Origin: Prescottella subtropica
GTDB taxonomy: Bacteria > Actinomycetota > Actinomycetes > Mycobacteriales > Mycobacteriaceae
Assembly (NCBI RefSeq): GCF_005434945.1
Contig: NZ_SKCH01000004.1
Coordinates: forward strand, 124,001-188,000
Length of the DNA stretch: 64,000 bases
Direction: 5' to 3'
The notes beneath the pieces were generated by a model. That model saw only the letters and a program-made list of their open reading frames with translations, was not told where the DNA came from and ran no database searches. A program made the translations under genes and the position numbers. Shown here piece by piece: positions 53,903 to 62,324 of this stretch. Numbering within the stretch: the stretch's first letter is position 1; every line of letters starts with the position of its first letter.

Positions 53903-54832
53903 ATGACGGATCTCAAACCCCGGAAGATGGACTTCGGGTTCGACGACGGGGACGTCCCGTTCCTGTGGAATCCCGAGAACCCGGCGTGGTCGAGCATGTC
54001 GAACGCGGTCTCGTTCCTCGCCGTCGGCTTCGAGAAGATGATCGTGAAGCTGATCCTGCAGGCCAAGCCGCTCATGACCGATCCCACGGTCGCCGAGGAG
54101 GCGGTTGCATTCATGCGGCAGGAGGGTCACCACTCGACCGCGCACCGGCAGCACGTGGCCGCCCTGATCCGGCGCTACCCGGGACTGCAGAACACCCTGG
54201 ACGCGGTGATCGGCGAGTTCGACCTCCTCACCGAGGCGACGTCGATCAACTATCGGCTCGCGTACACCGCCGACCTCGAGGCCACGTTCACGCCGGTGTT
54301 CAAGCTCATGCTCGACAACGAGGAGACGCTGTTCCGGCGCGGTGACGACCGGGTCGCGTCCCTGTTCCTGTGGCACTTCGTCGAGGAGGTGGAGCACCGC
54401 AGCTCCGCGCTGATCCTCTACAAGGCGGTCGTCGGCAGCGAGCTGTACCGGATGCGGATGGCGCCGTCGGTGTTCGCGCACGTGCTCAAGGTGATCCGGA
54501 TCGCGTGCGCCGGCTTCAACCAGCACGTGCCGCTCAGCGAACGCAAGGTCGACTCGCTGTCGATGTTCGCCCGGCACCGCGCCAAGCAGAAGGTGCTCAC
54601 GTTCTTCGCGCCGTACCTGAGCAAGGGGCCGATGCCGCGTGCGTTCGACGGGTTGCCGATCGGTGAACAGCTCACCGCGCTCAAGGGTGCCGCCCTCAGT
54701 CAGACCCCCGGGCACGATCCGGCGCACGAGAACCTGCCGGTCCTCGCCGATGCATGGTTCACCCGCTACGACGACGGCTACGACTGCACCCGCTGGTACA
54801 CGTCCGAGCCGGCCGCGTCGGGGGCGAACTGA
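53903..54832 (+). CDS. Predicted metal-dependent hydrolase (PF10118 type)
   Basis: A 309-residue helical protein. Two histidine/glutamate motifs, EEAVAFMRQEGHHSTAHRQH and WHFVEEVEHRSSAL, are arranged as in the PF10118 predicted metal-dependent hydrolases, also found in ferritin-like di-iron proteins; either an oxidase or hydrolase activity is possible. The ATG at 53903 is preceded by GAGG. The membrane-protein gene starts within its stop codon, so the two form an operon, probably TetR-controlled. Confidence 0.75.
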   Translation: MTDLKPRKMDFGFDDGDVPFLWNPENPAWSSMSNAVSFLAVGFEKMIVKLILQAKPLMTDPTVAEEAVAFMRQEGHHSTAHRQHVAALIRRYPGLQNTLDAVIGEFDLLTEATSINYRLAYTADLEATFTPVFKLMLDNEETLFRRGDDRVASLFLWHFVEEVEHRSSALILYKAVVGSELYRMRMAPSVFAHVLKVIRIACAGFNQHVPLSERKVDSLSMFARHRAKQKVLTFFAPYLSKGPMPRAFDGLPIGEQLTALKGAALSQTPGHDPAHENLPVLADAWFTRYDDGYDCTRWYTSEPAASGAN

Positions 54833-55989
54833 TGGCGGCCGGATGCTCGCCCACGTTCGCGGATCTCGCGGAGCGCCTGGGCTTCTCGTGCGAGGAGGCC
54901 GGTGGGCTCGTCGAGTTCCGTAATCCGGCGGCCCTGGAGAACTGGACGCTGCCGGTGCTCGAGGCGATGATCGTGCTCGGGGCGGTCCTCGCCCTGGTGT
55001 ACGCGATCCTGCGGCTGCGCCGGCACGGTGATCCCACCAACCTGGTGCTGTGGTTCGGTGCCACCGCGTTCCTGTTCGTCATCGAACCGCCCATCTACTT
55101 CCCGGCCACGTTCGGCACCGAGGAATATCTCGGAACGATGTTCGCGCACAACGTGTTCACGGTGGACTTCCTGTGGGGCCGGCTCCCGCTGTACATCGTC
55201 GCGATCTACCCGTTGATGGCGACGATGGCGTTCGAGCTCGTCCGCATGCTCGGCGTGTTCCGCCGCTACGGGGTGTTCCTCGGCGCGGTGTGCGTGGGCT
55301 TCGTCCACCACGCGTTCTACGAGATCTTCGACCAGCTCGGCCCGCAACTGCGCTGGTGGGAGTGGACGCTCGACAACAAGGTCAATCTGCCGTTCTTCGA
55401 TGCGGTTCCGCTGCCGAGCGTCGTGGTGTTCGCGGCGCTGTGGCCGATGTCGTTGGCACTGTGCGTGCAGTTCTTCGTCGGCCGGCACGTGGATGAAGGA
55501 CGCAGTTTCGGGGGCCTCGAACTGGTGTGGCGCACCGTCGTGATCGGTCTGGTCGCGTCCGTCGGCGTCTTCGTGTTGCCGTTGCCGGCGACCGTGGGCG
55601 GGCTGGGCAGCGACACCGTCCGCGGCGTCCTGTACGCGGCCGAACTCGTCGCCGTCACCGTCGTCGCGATCCCGCTGCTGGTCGCCCAGTGGTCGCGTCT
55701 GCGACGCGGCACTGCCACCACCCCGGCGTATTCGAACGACTTCGTCCGCGTCTACGCGACCGTGTACATCGTGGTGATGGGTGTGCTGTGGGCGAGCGCG
55801 CTGCCCGACTTCTTCGCCGCCGAGAACGGCGTCACCGACAGCGGCGATCCGATCGGCAACCTCTGGTACACGATCGCGTGCTTCGTCGTCGCGATCGCGG
55901 CGGTGGCGGCGACGTGCACTGTTCCCCGCGGCTCCACGCCGACCGCCGACCCGGCCCCGGACCAGCGGGCGGTGACGCAGGCGGGTTGA
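54832..55989 (+). CDS. Multi-pass membrane protein, unknown function
   Basis: A 385-residue protein with about nine hydrophobic segments. A short polar N-terminus with Cys residues precedes the first segment (MIVLGAVLALVYAIL). Conserved-looking polar residues lie in VHHAFYEIFDQLGPQLRWWE. The ATG overlaps the previous stop (TGATG). The family is not recognised; coupling to the di-metal protein suggests that it processes or exports its product or substrate, which is inference. Confidence 0.7.
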   Translation: MAAGCSPTFADLAERLGFSCEEAGGLVEFRNPAALENWTLPVLEAMIVLGAVLALVYAILRLRRHGDPTNLVLWFGATAFLFVIEPPIYFPATFGTEEYLGTMFAHNVFTVDFLWGRLPLYIVAIYPLMATMAFELVRMLGVFRRYGVFLGAVCVGFVHHAFYEIFDQLGPQLRWWEWTLDNKVNLPFFDAVPLPSVVVFAALWPMSLALCVQFFVGRHVDEGRSFGGLELVWRTVVIGLVASVGVFVLPLPATVGGLGSDTVRGVLYAAELVAVTVVAIPLLVAQWSRLRRGTATTPAYSNDFVRVYATVYIVVMGVLWASALPDFFAAENGVTDSGDPIGNLWYTIACFVVAIAAVAATCTVPRGSTPTADPAPDQRAVTQAG

Positions 55990-56057
55990 ACGCGCGGCGG
56001 CCGCGACAACCGTGCGGACTACAGTTCGAGGGACTTCCCCGATCCGAACGAGATGTT

Positions 56058-56801
56058 GTGAGCAGCTACCCGAACACCGGCGAACCGAACACCGACGAAC
56101 CGCGCATCGACGAACCGAAGATGCACGCCGCGGCCGGCGACGACGCCGACACACCCGGCCCCACCGAGTGGGGTGAGCACCCGCACGGCGTCGGGTCCTG
56201 GGAACTCGAACACGACGCGCCGATCCCCGACGACCCGCACTACGATCCGCAGTTGCTGGCCGACGGGGATCGGCGCAACGTCGTCGACGCCTACCGCTAC
56301 TGGACGCGGGAGGCGATCGTCGCCGACATCGACAGCCGACGCCATCCGCTGCACGTCGCGATCGAGAACTTCGGGCACGACTCGAACATCGGCACCGTCG
56401 TGCGGACCGCGAACGCGTTCGCGGCGGCCGCCGTGCACATCGTCGGCCGGCGCCGCTGGAACCGGCGCGGCGCGATGGTCACCGACCGCTACCAGCATCT
56501 GGTGCACCACCCGGACCTGGACGGGGTCGCCGCGTTCGCACGGGAGCACGGGCTGACGGTCGTCGCCGTCGACAACACCCCCGGATCGGTGCCGATCGAG
56601 ACCGTCGACCTGCCCCGTGACTGCCTGCTGCTGTTCGGGCAGGAGGGGCCCGGGGTCACCGACCAGGGACATGCGGCGGCCGCGATGACGGTGTCGATCG
56701 CCCAGTTCGGGTCCACCCGCAGCATCAACGCCGGTGTCGCGGCGGGCGTCGCGATGCACGCCTGGATCCGGCAGCACGCCGATCTCGGCCGCGCCTGGTA
56801 G
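56058..56801 (+). CDS. TrmH/SpoU-family RNA 2'-O-methyltransferase
   Basis: A 247-residue SpoU-family enzyme. The three family motifs are present: NIGTVVRTANAFAAAAVHIV, LLLFGQEGPGVT and STRSINAGVAAGVAMHAWI, which form the AdoMet trefoil knot. It methylates a ribose in tRNA or rRNA; the exact site is unknown. The N-terminus has an acidic stretch with short EPNTDEP-like repeats, absent from the core family. The GTG at 56058 is preferred, but an ATG at 56121 would remove these repeats. It resembles M. tuberculosis Rv0380c in context. Confidence 0.85.
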   Translation: MSSYPNTGEPNTDEPRIDEPKMHAAAGDDADTPGPTEWGEHPHGVGSWELEHDAPIPDDPHYDPQLLADGDRRNVVDAYRYWTREAIVADIDSRRHPLHVAIENFGHDSNIGTVVRTANAFAAAAVHIVGRRRWNRRGAMVTDRYQHLVHHPDLDGVAAFAREHGLTVVAVDNTPGSVPIETVDLPRDCLLLFGQEGPGVTDQGHAAAAMTVSIAQFGSTRSINAGVAAGVAMHAWIRQHADLGRAW

Positions 56802-56835
56802 CGGAAGCGCCGTCCCCCAGGCAAGATCGATAGTC

Positions 56836-57957
56836 ATGCAGCGCGAATGGTCTGCTCGGGCGGACGCGGCGGAGACCGCGGTGACCACCCGGCACATTCG
56901 CCGTGTCTGGGGGATGCCCGGTACGGCGTTGGCGGTTGTGGCGTGGCCCGCGGTGACCCGCGAGTGAATGTTCGTCAACTGGCACTACTGGTGGCAGGCG
57001 CACCTCATCAGTTGCGCCGTCGACGCCGCGGAACGCCAGCCCAGCGCCCGCCGCCGCCGTCGGCTGCAACGACTCATCCGCGGGCACCGCGTCCGGAACG
57101 TCACCGGCTGGACCAACAGCTACTACGACGACATGGCGTGGCTCGGTCTGGCGCTCGAGCGGGCGCAGCGGATGCAGCTGATCGACAACCGCAAACCCCT
57201 CGCCGGCCTCGAACGGCAACTGTTCGACGCGTGGTCCCCGGACGCCGGCGGCGGGATTCCGTGGCGTCGCCACTCCGATTTCTTCAACACCCCCGCCAAC
57301 GGGCCCGCCGCTCTGATGCTCGCCCGCACCGGTCGGTTGTGGCGGGCGCAGGCGATGGCGGACTGGATCGACGAGACACTGCGCGACCCGGACACTGGTC
57401 TGATCTTCGACGGTATCCGACGTGACGGCACCCTCGAACGCAACATCTACACGTACTGCCAGGGTTCGGTGCTGAGCCTCGAGACGGAACTGGCGGTCCG
57501 GATCGGCGATCCGCGGCACCGGCTGCGGGTCCACCGGCTCGTCGACGCGGTCGACGAGCGGCTCGCGAACGGCGGCGTGATCCGTGGCGGGGGCGGCGGT
57601 GACGGCGGACTGTTCAACGGACTGCTCGCCCGGTATCTCACGCTCGTCGCGCTGATGCTGCCCGGTGACGCGCCCGCCGACGTGCGCGCCCGGCAGATCG
57701 CCGCGCAACTCGTCCTCGGTTCGGCGGAGGCGGCGTGGGAGAACCGGCTGCAGGTCGAGGAACTGCCGCTGTTCGGGAAGGACTGGAGCCTGCCCGCACA
57801 ACTCCCGGGACTCGGCGGCGACATCGCCACGTATTCGGGGGGATCGGTGAACCCGTCCGACATCGCCGAACGGGACCTGTCGGTGCAGCTCGGCGGCTGG
57901 ATGCTGATGGAATCCGCGTATCTGGTGTCGGCGGCGGGCTATCCGAAACGCCGGTGA
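56836..57957 (+). pseudogene. GH76-like glycoside hydrolase (Rv0365c-like) with in-frame TGA at 56965
   Basis: The frame from the ATG at 56836 encodes 43 residues (MQREWSARADAAETAV...), then TGA at 56965-56967, then continues in the same frame for 329 residues starting MFVNWHYWWQAHLI. Joined, the 373 residues match in length the M. tuberculosis homologue (about 376), whose N-terminus reads through this point as I recall it. The downstream part has the (alpha/alpha)6-barrel features of GH76: TNSYYDDMAWLGLAL with its Asp pair, and YCQGSVL. A CGA-to-TGA change or a sequencing error would explain it. Alternatively translation restarts at the ATG at 56968, giving a protein lacking its first helix. 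Family GH76 acts on mannan-type glycans. Confidence 0.75.
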
Positions 57958-57979
57958 CCGGGAGGCCCGGTCACCGGCG
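57949..57979. terminator. Terminator shared by the GH76-like and dedA genes
   Basis: CGCCGGTGACCGGG (57949-57962) pairs perfectly over 14 bp with 57966-57979. It contains the GH76-like stop codon and faces the converging dedA stop at 58000. Confidence 0.8.
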
Positions 57980-57999
57980 TCGGTGGGTGTGTCGGACGG

Positions 58000-58743
58000 T
58001 CAGACCGTCGGATCGTTCTGCGGGGCGACCTGCTCGGTGGTTGCCGGTGCGGTGGCGGCGCCGGACTTGCGGCCGGCGAGGACACGCTTGCCGACCTCGA
58101 CGATGATCGGGACGACCGACACCAGGACGATGAGGATGAAGATCAGGTCGACGTTGTCGGCGATGAACTGGATCTGGCCGAGGAAGTAGCCGAGCAGTGT
58201 GACACCGGCACCCCACACGATCGCGCCGATGACGTTGTAGGTGAGGAACACCGGGTACTTCATCTTCGACGCACCCGCGACGAGCGGCGCGAACGTGCGG
58301 ACGATCGGCACGAACCGCGCCAGGAAGATCGTGATCGGACCGTGCTTCTCGAAGAACGCGTGCGCCTCGTCGATGTAGCTCTTCCGGAAGAACTTCGCGT
58401 CGTCGGACTTGAAGAGGGCCGCGCCGCCCTTCGCGCCGATCCAGTATCCGACCTGGTCGCCGAGGAACGCGGCGATCGGAATGGTCACCATCAGCACCCA
58501 CAGCGGCGCGAACGGTTCCACGTCGGCGGACTTCGATGCCGCGATCAGGCCGGCTGTGAACAGTAGCGAGTCGCCCGGCAGCAGCGGGAACAGCAGACCC
58601 GATTCGATGAACACCACCAGCAGCAGGCCGATCAGCATCCACGTGCCGAACGAATTGAGCAGATTCACCGGATCGAGGAATCCCGGCAGCAATGCCAGAT
58701 TGGTGGTCACGGTCTCCGAAGCTGCCAGCACAGTCACACGCAC
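58000..58743 (-). CDS. DedA-family membrane protein
   Basis: A 247-residue SNARE-associated/DedA protein with about five hydrophobic segments. FIESGLLFPLLPGDSLLFTA and the later ARFVPIVRTFAPLVAG segment carry the acidic and arginine residues conserved in DedA proteins. These act in membrane homeostasis and lipid-carrier recycling. Start is uncertain: the GTG at 58743 has no ribosome site but follows a TACGCT -10-like motif by about 7 bp, suggesting a leaderless mRNA; GTG 58737 and the distal 58842 are alternatives. It resembles Rv0364, also next to fba. Confidence 0.83.
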   Translation of the reverse strand: MRVTVLAASETVTTNLALLPGFLDPVNLLNSFGTWMLIGLLLVVFIESGLLFPLLPGDSLLFTAGLIAASKSADVEPFAPLWVLMVTIPIAAFLGDQVGYWIGAKGGAALFKSDDAKFFRKSYIDEAHAFFEKHGPITIFLARFVPIVRTFAPLVAGASKMKYPVFLTYNVIGAIVWGAGVTLLGYFLGQIQFIADNVDLIFILIVLVSVVPIIVEVGKRVLAGRKSGAATAPATTEQVAPQNDPTV

Positions 58744-58928
58744 CAGCGTACCGGCGGGAACTGAGAACCGGCTGAGCCGATACAACCGGTACACATCGAC
58801 CGTCGTCGCCGGCACCCGCGCGGGCACCGGGGAGGCATTCACGCGCGCGGGTTGCCATACTGCATAGACACACCGGTGCGCCGTCAGTCGGTCGCGCCCC
58901 CCGATTCGTCACATGGAGGACAGCCGCC

Positions 58929-59963
58929 GTGCCTATCGCAACTCCCGAGGTCTACGCCGAGATGATCGCCCGGGCCAAGGACAACTCCTTCGCGTTCCCG
59001 GCCATCAACTGCACCTCGTCCGAGACGATCAACGCGGCCATCAAGGGCTTCGCGGACGCCGGCAGTGACGGCATCATCCAGTTCTCGACCGGTGGCGCCG
59101 AGTTCGGTTCGGGCCTGGGTGTCAAGGACATGGTCACCGGTTCCGTCGCACTCGCCGAGTTCGCGCACGTGATCGCCGCCAAGTACGACGTCACGATCGC
59201 ACTGCACACCGACCACTGCCCCAAGGACAAGCTGGACGGCTTCGTCCGCCCGCTGCTCGCGATCTCGCAGGAGCGCGTGAACGCCGGACGCAACCCGCTG
59301 TTCCAGTCGCACATGTGGGACGGCTCGGCCATCCACATCGACGAGAACCTCGAGATCGCGCAGGACCTGCTGAAGCTGAGCAAGGCCGCGAACATCATCC
59401 TCGAGGTCGAGATCGGTGTCGTCGGCGGCGAAGAGGACGGCGTCGAGGCCGAGATCAACGACAAGCTGTACACGTCGGTCGAGGACTTCGAGAAGACCGT
59501 CGACGCCCTCGGTGTCGGCGAGAACGGCAAGTACCTGCTGGCCGCGACGTTCGGCAACGTGCACGGCGTGTACAAGCCGGGCAACGTCGTCCTCAAGCCG
59601 GAGGTGCTGGCGCAGGGCCAGGCCGCGGCCGCCGCGAAGCTGGGCCTGGCAGCCGGCTCGCAGCCGTTCGACTTCGTCTTCCACGGCGGCTCGGGCTCGC
59701 TGAAGTCGGAGATCGAGGAGTCGCTGAAGAACGGCGTCGTGAAGATGAACGTCGACACCGACACCCAGTACGCGTTCTCGCGTCCCATCGCCGGTCACTT
59801 CTTCACCAACTACGACGGCGTCCTCAAGGTCGACGGCGAGGTCGGCAACAAGAAGGTCTACGACCCGCGCAGCTACCTGAAGAAGGCCGAGGCGGCCATG
59901 ACCGCCCGCGTCATCGAGGCCTGCAACGACCTGCACTCCGCGGGCCGCTCGGTCTCCGCCTGA
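58929..59963 (+). CDS. fba: Class II fructose-bisphosphate aldolase
   Basis: A 344-residue zinc aldolase. The zinc ligand and catalytic region ALHTDHCPKDKLDGF lies near residue 98, ILEVEIGVVGGEEDGVE in the middle, and VFHGGSGSLKSEI with the phosphate-binding Gly-Ser loop and NVDTDTQYAF near the C-terminus. It cleaves fructose-1,6-bisphosphate in glycolysis and builds it in gluconeogenesis. The GTG start follows GGAGGA. It is divergent from dedA, and a family C palindrome follows the stop. Confidence 0.96.
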   Translation: MPIATPEVYAEMIARAKDNSFAFPAINCTSSETINAAIKGFADAGSDGIIQFSTGGAEFGSGLGVKDMVTGSVALAEFAHVIAAKYDVTIALHTDHCPKDKLDGFVRPLLAISQERVNAGRNPLFQSHMWDGSAIHIDENLEIAQDLLKLSKAANIILEVEIGVVGGEEDGVEAEINDKLYTSVEDFEKTVDALGVGENGKYLLAATFGNVHGVYKPGNVVLKPEVLAQGQAAAAAKLGLAAGSQPFDFVFHGGSGSLKSEIEESLKNGVVKMNVDTDTQYAFSRPIAGHFFTNYDGVLKVDGEVGNKKVYDPRSYLKKAEAAMTARVIEACNDLHSAGRSVSA

Positions 59964-60004
59964 CGGTAGGCGCCGCTCACCGGATGCGGTGAGCTCTGTT
60001 TCCC

Positions 60005-60067
60005 CGCGTTTCGCGCACTTGTCGCCGGTTTCCCCATTCGGGGACCGCGACAAGTGCGCGAAACGCG
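60005..60067. repeat. Family C intergenic palindrome, copy 4
   Basis: A perfect 21-bp stem (60005-60025 with 60047-60067). The loop holds a second small hairpin, CCCC-N4-GGGG (60032-60043). It lies between the convergent fba and membrane-protein genes. Confidence 0.88.
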
Positions 60068-60091
60068 TTTCGGGGGAGGGTCGGCCGCGAC

Positions 60092-60625
60092 TCAGGCCGG
60101 GTCGCAGACCTTCCAGGAACCGTCGACGCGCTGGAGATCGAACGTCCGCGGTGAGGCGACGGCGTCGGCGCGGGTGTACGCGGTGACCTGGATGCGCGCG
60201 GTGTCCTCGGTGACCTGCACGGTGTCGATGCTCGTGACGACGGGGACACTGCCGTGGGTGACGGCGTCGTGGTGGACGCCGGCGAACTCGGTGGGCGGGA
60301 CGTCGCGGTAGAAGTCGGCGAGGGCGCCGCACGTCGACGCCTGCAGCGCCGGCAGATCCCCCGAACCGAGGGCGTCCACGAACTCCTCGACGGTGTCGCG
60401 TACCCGGTTCTCGGTGGCGTCCCCGCCGCGCACCACGACGAAGCCGGTGACACCGATCGCGGCGACGACCCCGGCCACCGCGATCGTGGAGGCGACGACC
60501 CAGCCGCGACGGCCGCCGGATGCGCGCTTCTTCGATACCGCGGTGCCGGAGACCGATGTGGCCGGGGCGATACGTGTCGGGCCGACGCCCGTGGCGGGGG
60601 CGGGGATGTCGTCGTTGTCGGGCAC
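60092..60625 (-). CDS. Membrane-anchored protein, Rv0361-like
   Basis: A 177-residue protein. A cytoplasmic Pro/Thr-rich stretch (1-40) precedes one hydrophobic segment at about residues 43-65 (VVASTIAVAGVVAAIGVTGFVVV). The outer domain of about 100 residues has two cysteines (STCGALADF and VCDPA at the end) and an NTF2/DUF4878-like pattern (VRDTVEEFVDALGSGDLPAL). The GTG at 60625 has GAGAGG upstream. Function unknown. In M. tuberculosis a similar gene (Rv0361) lies close to fba and the DUF3151 gene, as here. Confidence 0.7.
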   Translation of the reverse strand: MPDNDDIPAPATGVGPTRIAPATSVSGTAVSKKRASGGRRGWVVASTIAVAGVVAAIGVTGFVVVRGGDATENRVRDTVEEFVDALGSGDLPALQASTCGALADFYRDVPPTEFAGVHHDAVTHGSVPVVTSIDTVQVTEDTARIQVTAYTRADAVASPRTFDLQRVDGSWKVCDPA

Positions 60626-60716
60626 GTGATGCCTCTCGGGGTGGGAGCGGATCAACCGACGGGCAGCCTATCGGCCCGCCGTCACGAACGGGCACAGTGG
60701 ACGTAACCTGGACGCC

Positions 60717-61133
60717 ATGACATCTTTCGGTGATCTTCTCGGCCCGCAGCCCACGCTTCTTCCCGGTGACGACGACGCGGAGTCGGAACTGCTCAACCAT
60801 GCCGACCCGGAGAAGGTCGCCGCCGACCACCCCACCGCTTCGATCGCGTGGGCGTACCTCGCGGAGGCCGCGCTCGCGGACGGCCGCACCATCACCGCGT
60901 ACGCGTACGCGCGGACCGGCTACCACCGCGGCCTCGACCAGTTGCGCCGCAACGGGTGGAAGGGCTTCGGCGCGGTGCCGTACAGCCACGAACCGAACCG
61001 CGGTTTCCTGCGGTGCGTCGCGGTGCTCGCGAAGGCCGCACAGGCCATCGGGGAGAACGACGAGTACGCCCGCTGCCTGGATCTGCTCGAGGACAGCGAC
61101 CCGCGGGCGGCCGAAGCACTTGGTCTCGGCTAG
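60717..61133 (+). CDS. DUF3151 protein, Rv0360c-like
   Basis: A 138-residue helical protein. The segment TASIAWAYLAEAALADGRTI with AYARTGYHRGLDQLRRNGWK resembles a tetratricopeptide-like fold; GFLRCVAVLAKAAQAIGE follows. This is the conserved DUF3151 pattern of actinobacteria. The function is unknown. No clear ribosome site precedes the ATG. Its last codons overlap the probable start of the FUSC-type gene. Confidence 0.82.
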   Translation: MTSFGDLLGPQPTLLPGDDDAESELLNHADPEKVAADHPTASIAWAYLAEAALADGRTITAYAYARTGYHRGLDQLRRNGWKGFGAVPYSHEPNRGFLRCVAVLAKAAQAIGENDEYARCLDLLEDSDPRAAEALGLG

Positions 61134-62265
61134 CCGTTTCGTTCCACGTCCGGCAGCGGGCCGGGCCCGGGCGGCGGCGTCGATCCGTCGCCTGAAGGTC
61201 TCGGCGCTGCCGATCCTCCAGTGTGCGCTGGCGGCAGGTATCGCCTGGTTCGTGGCGACGACGGTCATCGGGCATCCGCGACCGTTCTTCGCGCCGATCG
61301 CGGCGGTGGTGTCGCTCGGGTTGTCGCTGGGCGCCCGGATGCGGCGTTCGGTGGAACTGGTGTGCGGCGTGACCGTCGGCATCGGTGTCGGGGACCTGCT
61401 GATCTCGGTGATCGGTACCGGCCCGTGGCAGATCACTCTGGTGGTCGCGCTTGCGATGGGGTCCGCGGTGCTGATCGGGTCCGGCCCGATCTTCTCGATG
61501 CAGGCCGGCACGTCGGCGGTGCTGGTGGCGACGTTGCTGCCGCCGGGGGACGCGGCCGGGATCGAGCGGATGGTCGACGCGCTCGTCGGTGGTGTCGTCG
61601 GCATCCTGGTGGTCGCGGTGGTGCCGACGCATCCGGTGCGGCGGGCCCGGCGGGACGCGGCGGGGATCCTGGCGACCGCGTCGGAGGTGCTGCAACTGGT
61701 CGCGGACGGGTTGATCGCGAACGATCCGAAGCCGATCGAGGCGGCGCTGCGCCGGGCCCGGGACACGCAGGCGGCGATCGATTCGCTGCGAGGCAACCTG
61801 TCCGGCGGCCGGGAGGTCAGTCGGGTGTCGCCGATGTACTGGGGCAGTCGGGCGCGGCTCGAGCGGCTGACCGCGACCGCGGACCCGATCGACAATGCGA
61901 TGCGCAACATCCGGGTGCTGGCCCGGCGGTCGCTGTCGCTGGTCCGGGACGACGAGATCCTCGATCCGCGGCTGGTCGATCAGATCGAGAAGCTGTCGCA
62001 TGCCGTCGGGGTGTTGCGGCAGATGATCCTCACCGAACCGGGGGAGCAACCGGATCGTGCGGAGGCGGCGCGGGTGCTGCGGACGGTGTCGTCGGGCATG
62101 AAACCCGGACTGGTGGAGAACGCGGGACTGTCGGCGACCGTCGTGTTCGCGCAGATCCGTTCGCTGCTGGTGGATCTGCTGCAGGTGGCTGGACTGGGCC
62201 GGATCTCGGCGATCGCGACGTTGCCGCCGACGGTCCCACAGCCCGCGTACCGGCCGGAGCCCTGA
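61120..62265 (+). CDS. FUSC/ArAE-type membrane protein (aromatic acid exporter family)
   Basis: A protein of about 381 residues with about six N-terminal hydrophobic segments (CALAAGIAWFVATTVIG; FFAPIAAVVSLGLSLGARMR; ATLLPPGD) and a C-terminal soluble helical half of about 200 residues. This fits the fusaric-acid-resistance/aromatic acid exporter group, including its arginine-rich GARMRR loop. Start is not certain: no ATG or GTG precedes the first membrane segment in frame. The TTG at 61120, which overlaps the DUF3151 stop, is the best choice; the GTG at about 61249 would remove part of the first segment. Confidence 0.72.
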   Translation: MVSASRFVPRPAAGRARAAASIRRLKVSALPILQCALAAGIAWFVATTVIGHPRPFFAPIAAVVSLGLSLGARMRRSVELVCGVTVGIGVGDLLISVIGTGPWQITLVVALAMGSAVLIGSGPIFSMQAGTSAVLVATLLPPGDAAGIERMVDALVGGVVGILVVAVVPTHPVRRARRDAAGILATASEVLQLVADGLIANDPKPIEAALRRARDTQAAIDSLRGNLSGGREVSRVSPMYWGSRARLERLTATADPIDNAMRNIRVLARRSLSLVRDDEILDPRLVDQIEKLSHAVGVLRQMILTEPGEQPDRAEAARVLRTVSSGMKPGLVENAGLSATVVFAQIRSLLVDLLQVAGLGRISAIATLPPTVPQPAYRPEP

Positions 62266-62276
62266 CGCCTTTCCAT

Positions 62277-62296
62277 ATATGCGAATGTATGCATAT
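62277..62296. promoter_or_regulatory. AT-rich palindrome upstream of the CDF exporter
   Basis: ATATGC-N8-GCATAT is a perfect palindrome 29 bp before the start. Its AT content is far above its surroundings. Such sites are bound by ArsR/SmtB-type metal sensors, but no such gene is visible. Confidence 0.5.
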
Positions 62297-62324
62297 GATG
62301 GGCCGTCCGACGAGGAGGTCGATC

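Noticed and set aside
56965-56967. TGA as selenocysteine codon in the GH76-like gene
   Set aside because: No SECIS-like hairpin directly follows, and GH76 enzymes do not use selenocysteine. A mutation or restart is simpler.
58884-61910. Open frame of about 1008 codons antisense to fba and neighbours
   Set aside because: It spans fba, a gap with a palindrome and three other genes; its product is arginine-rich with no motif. It is a GC artefact.
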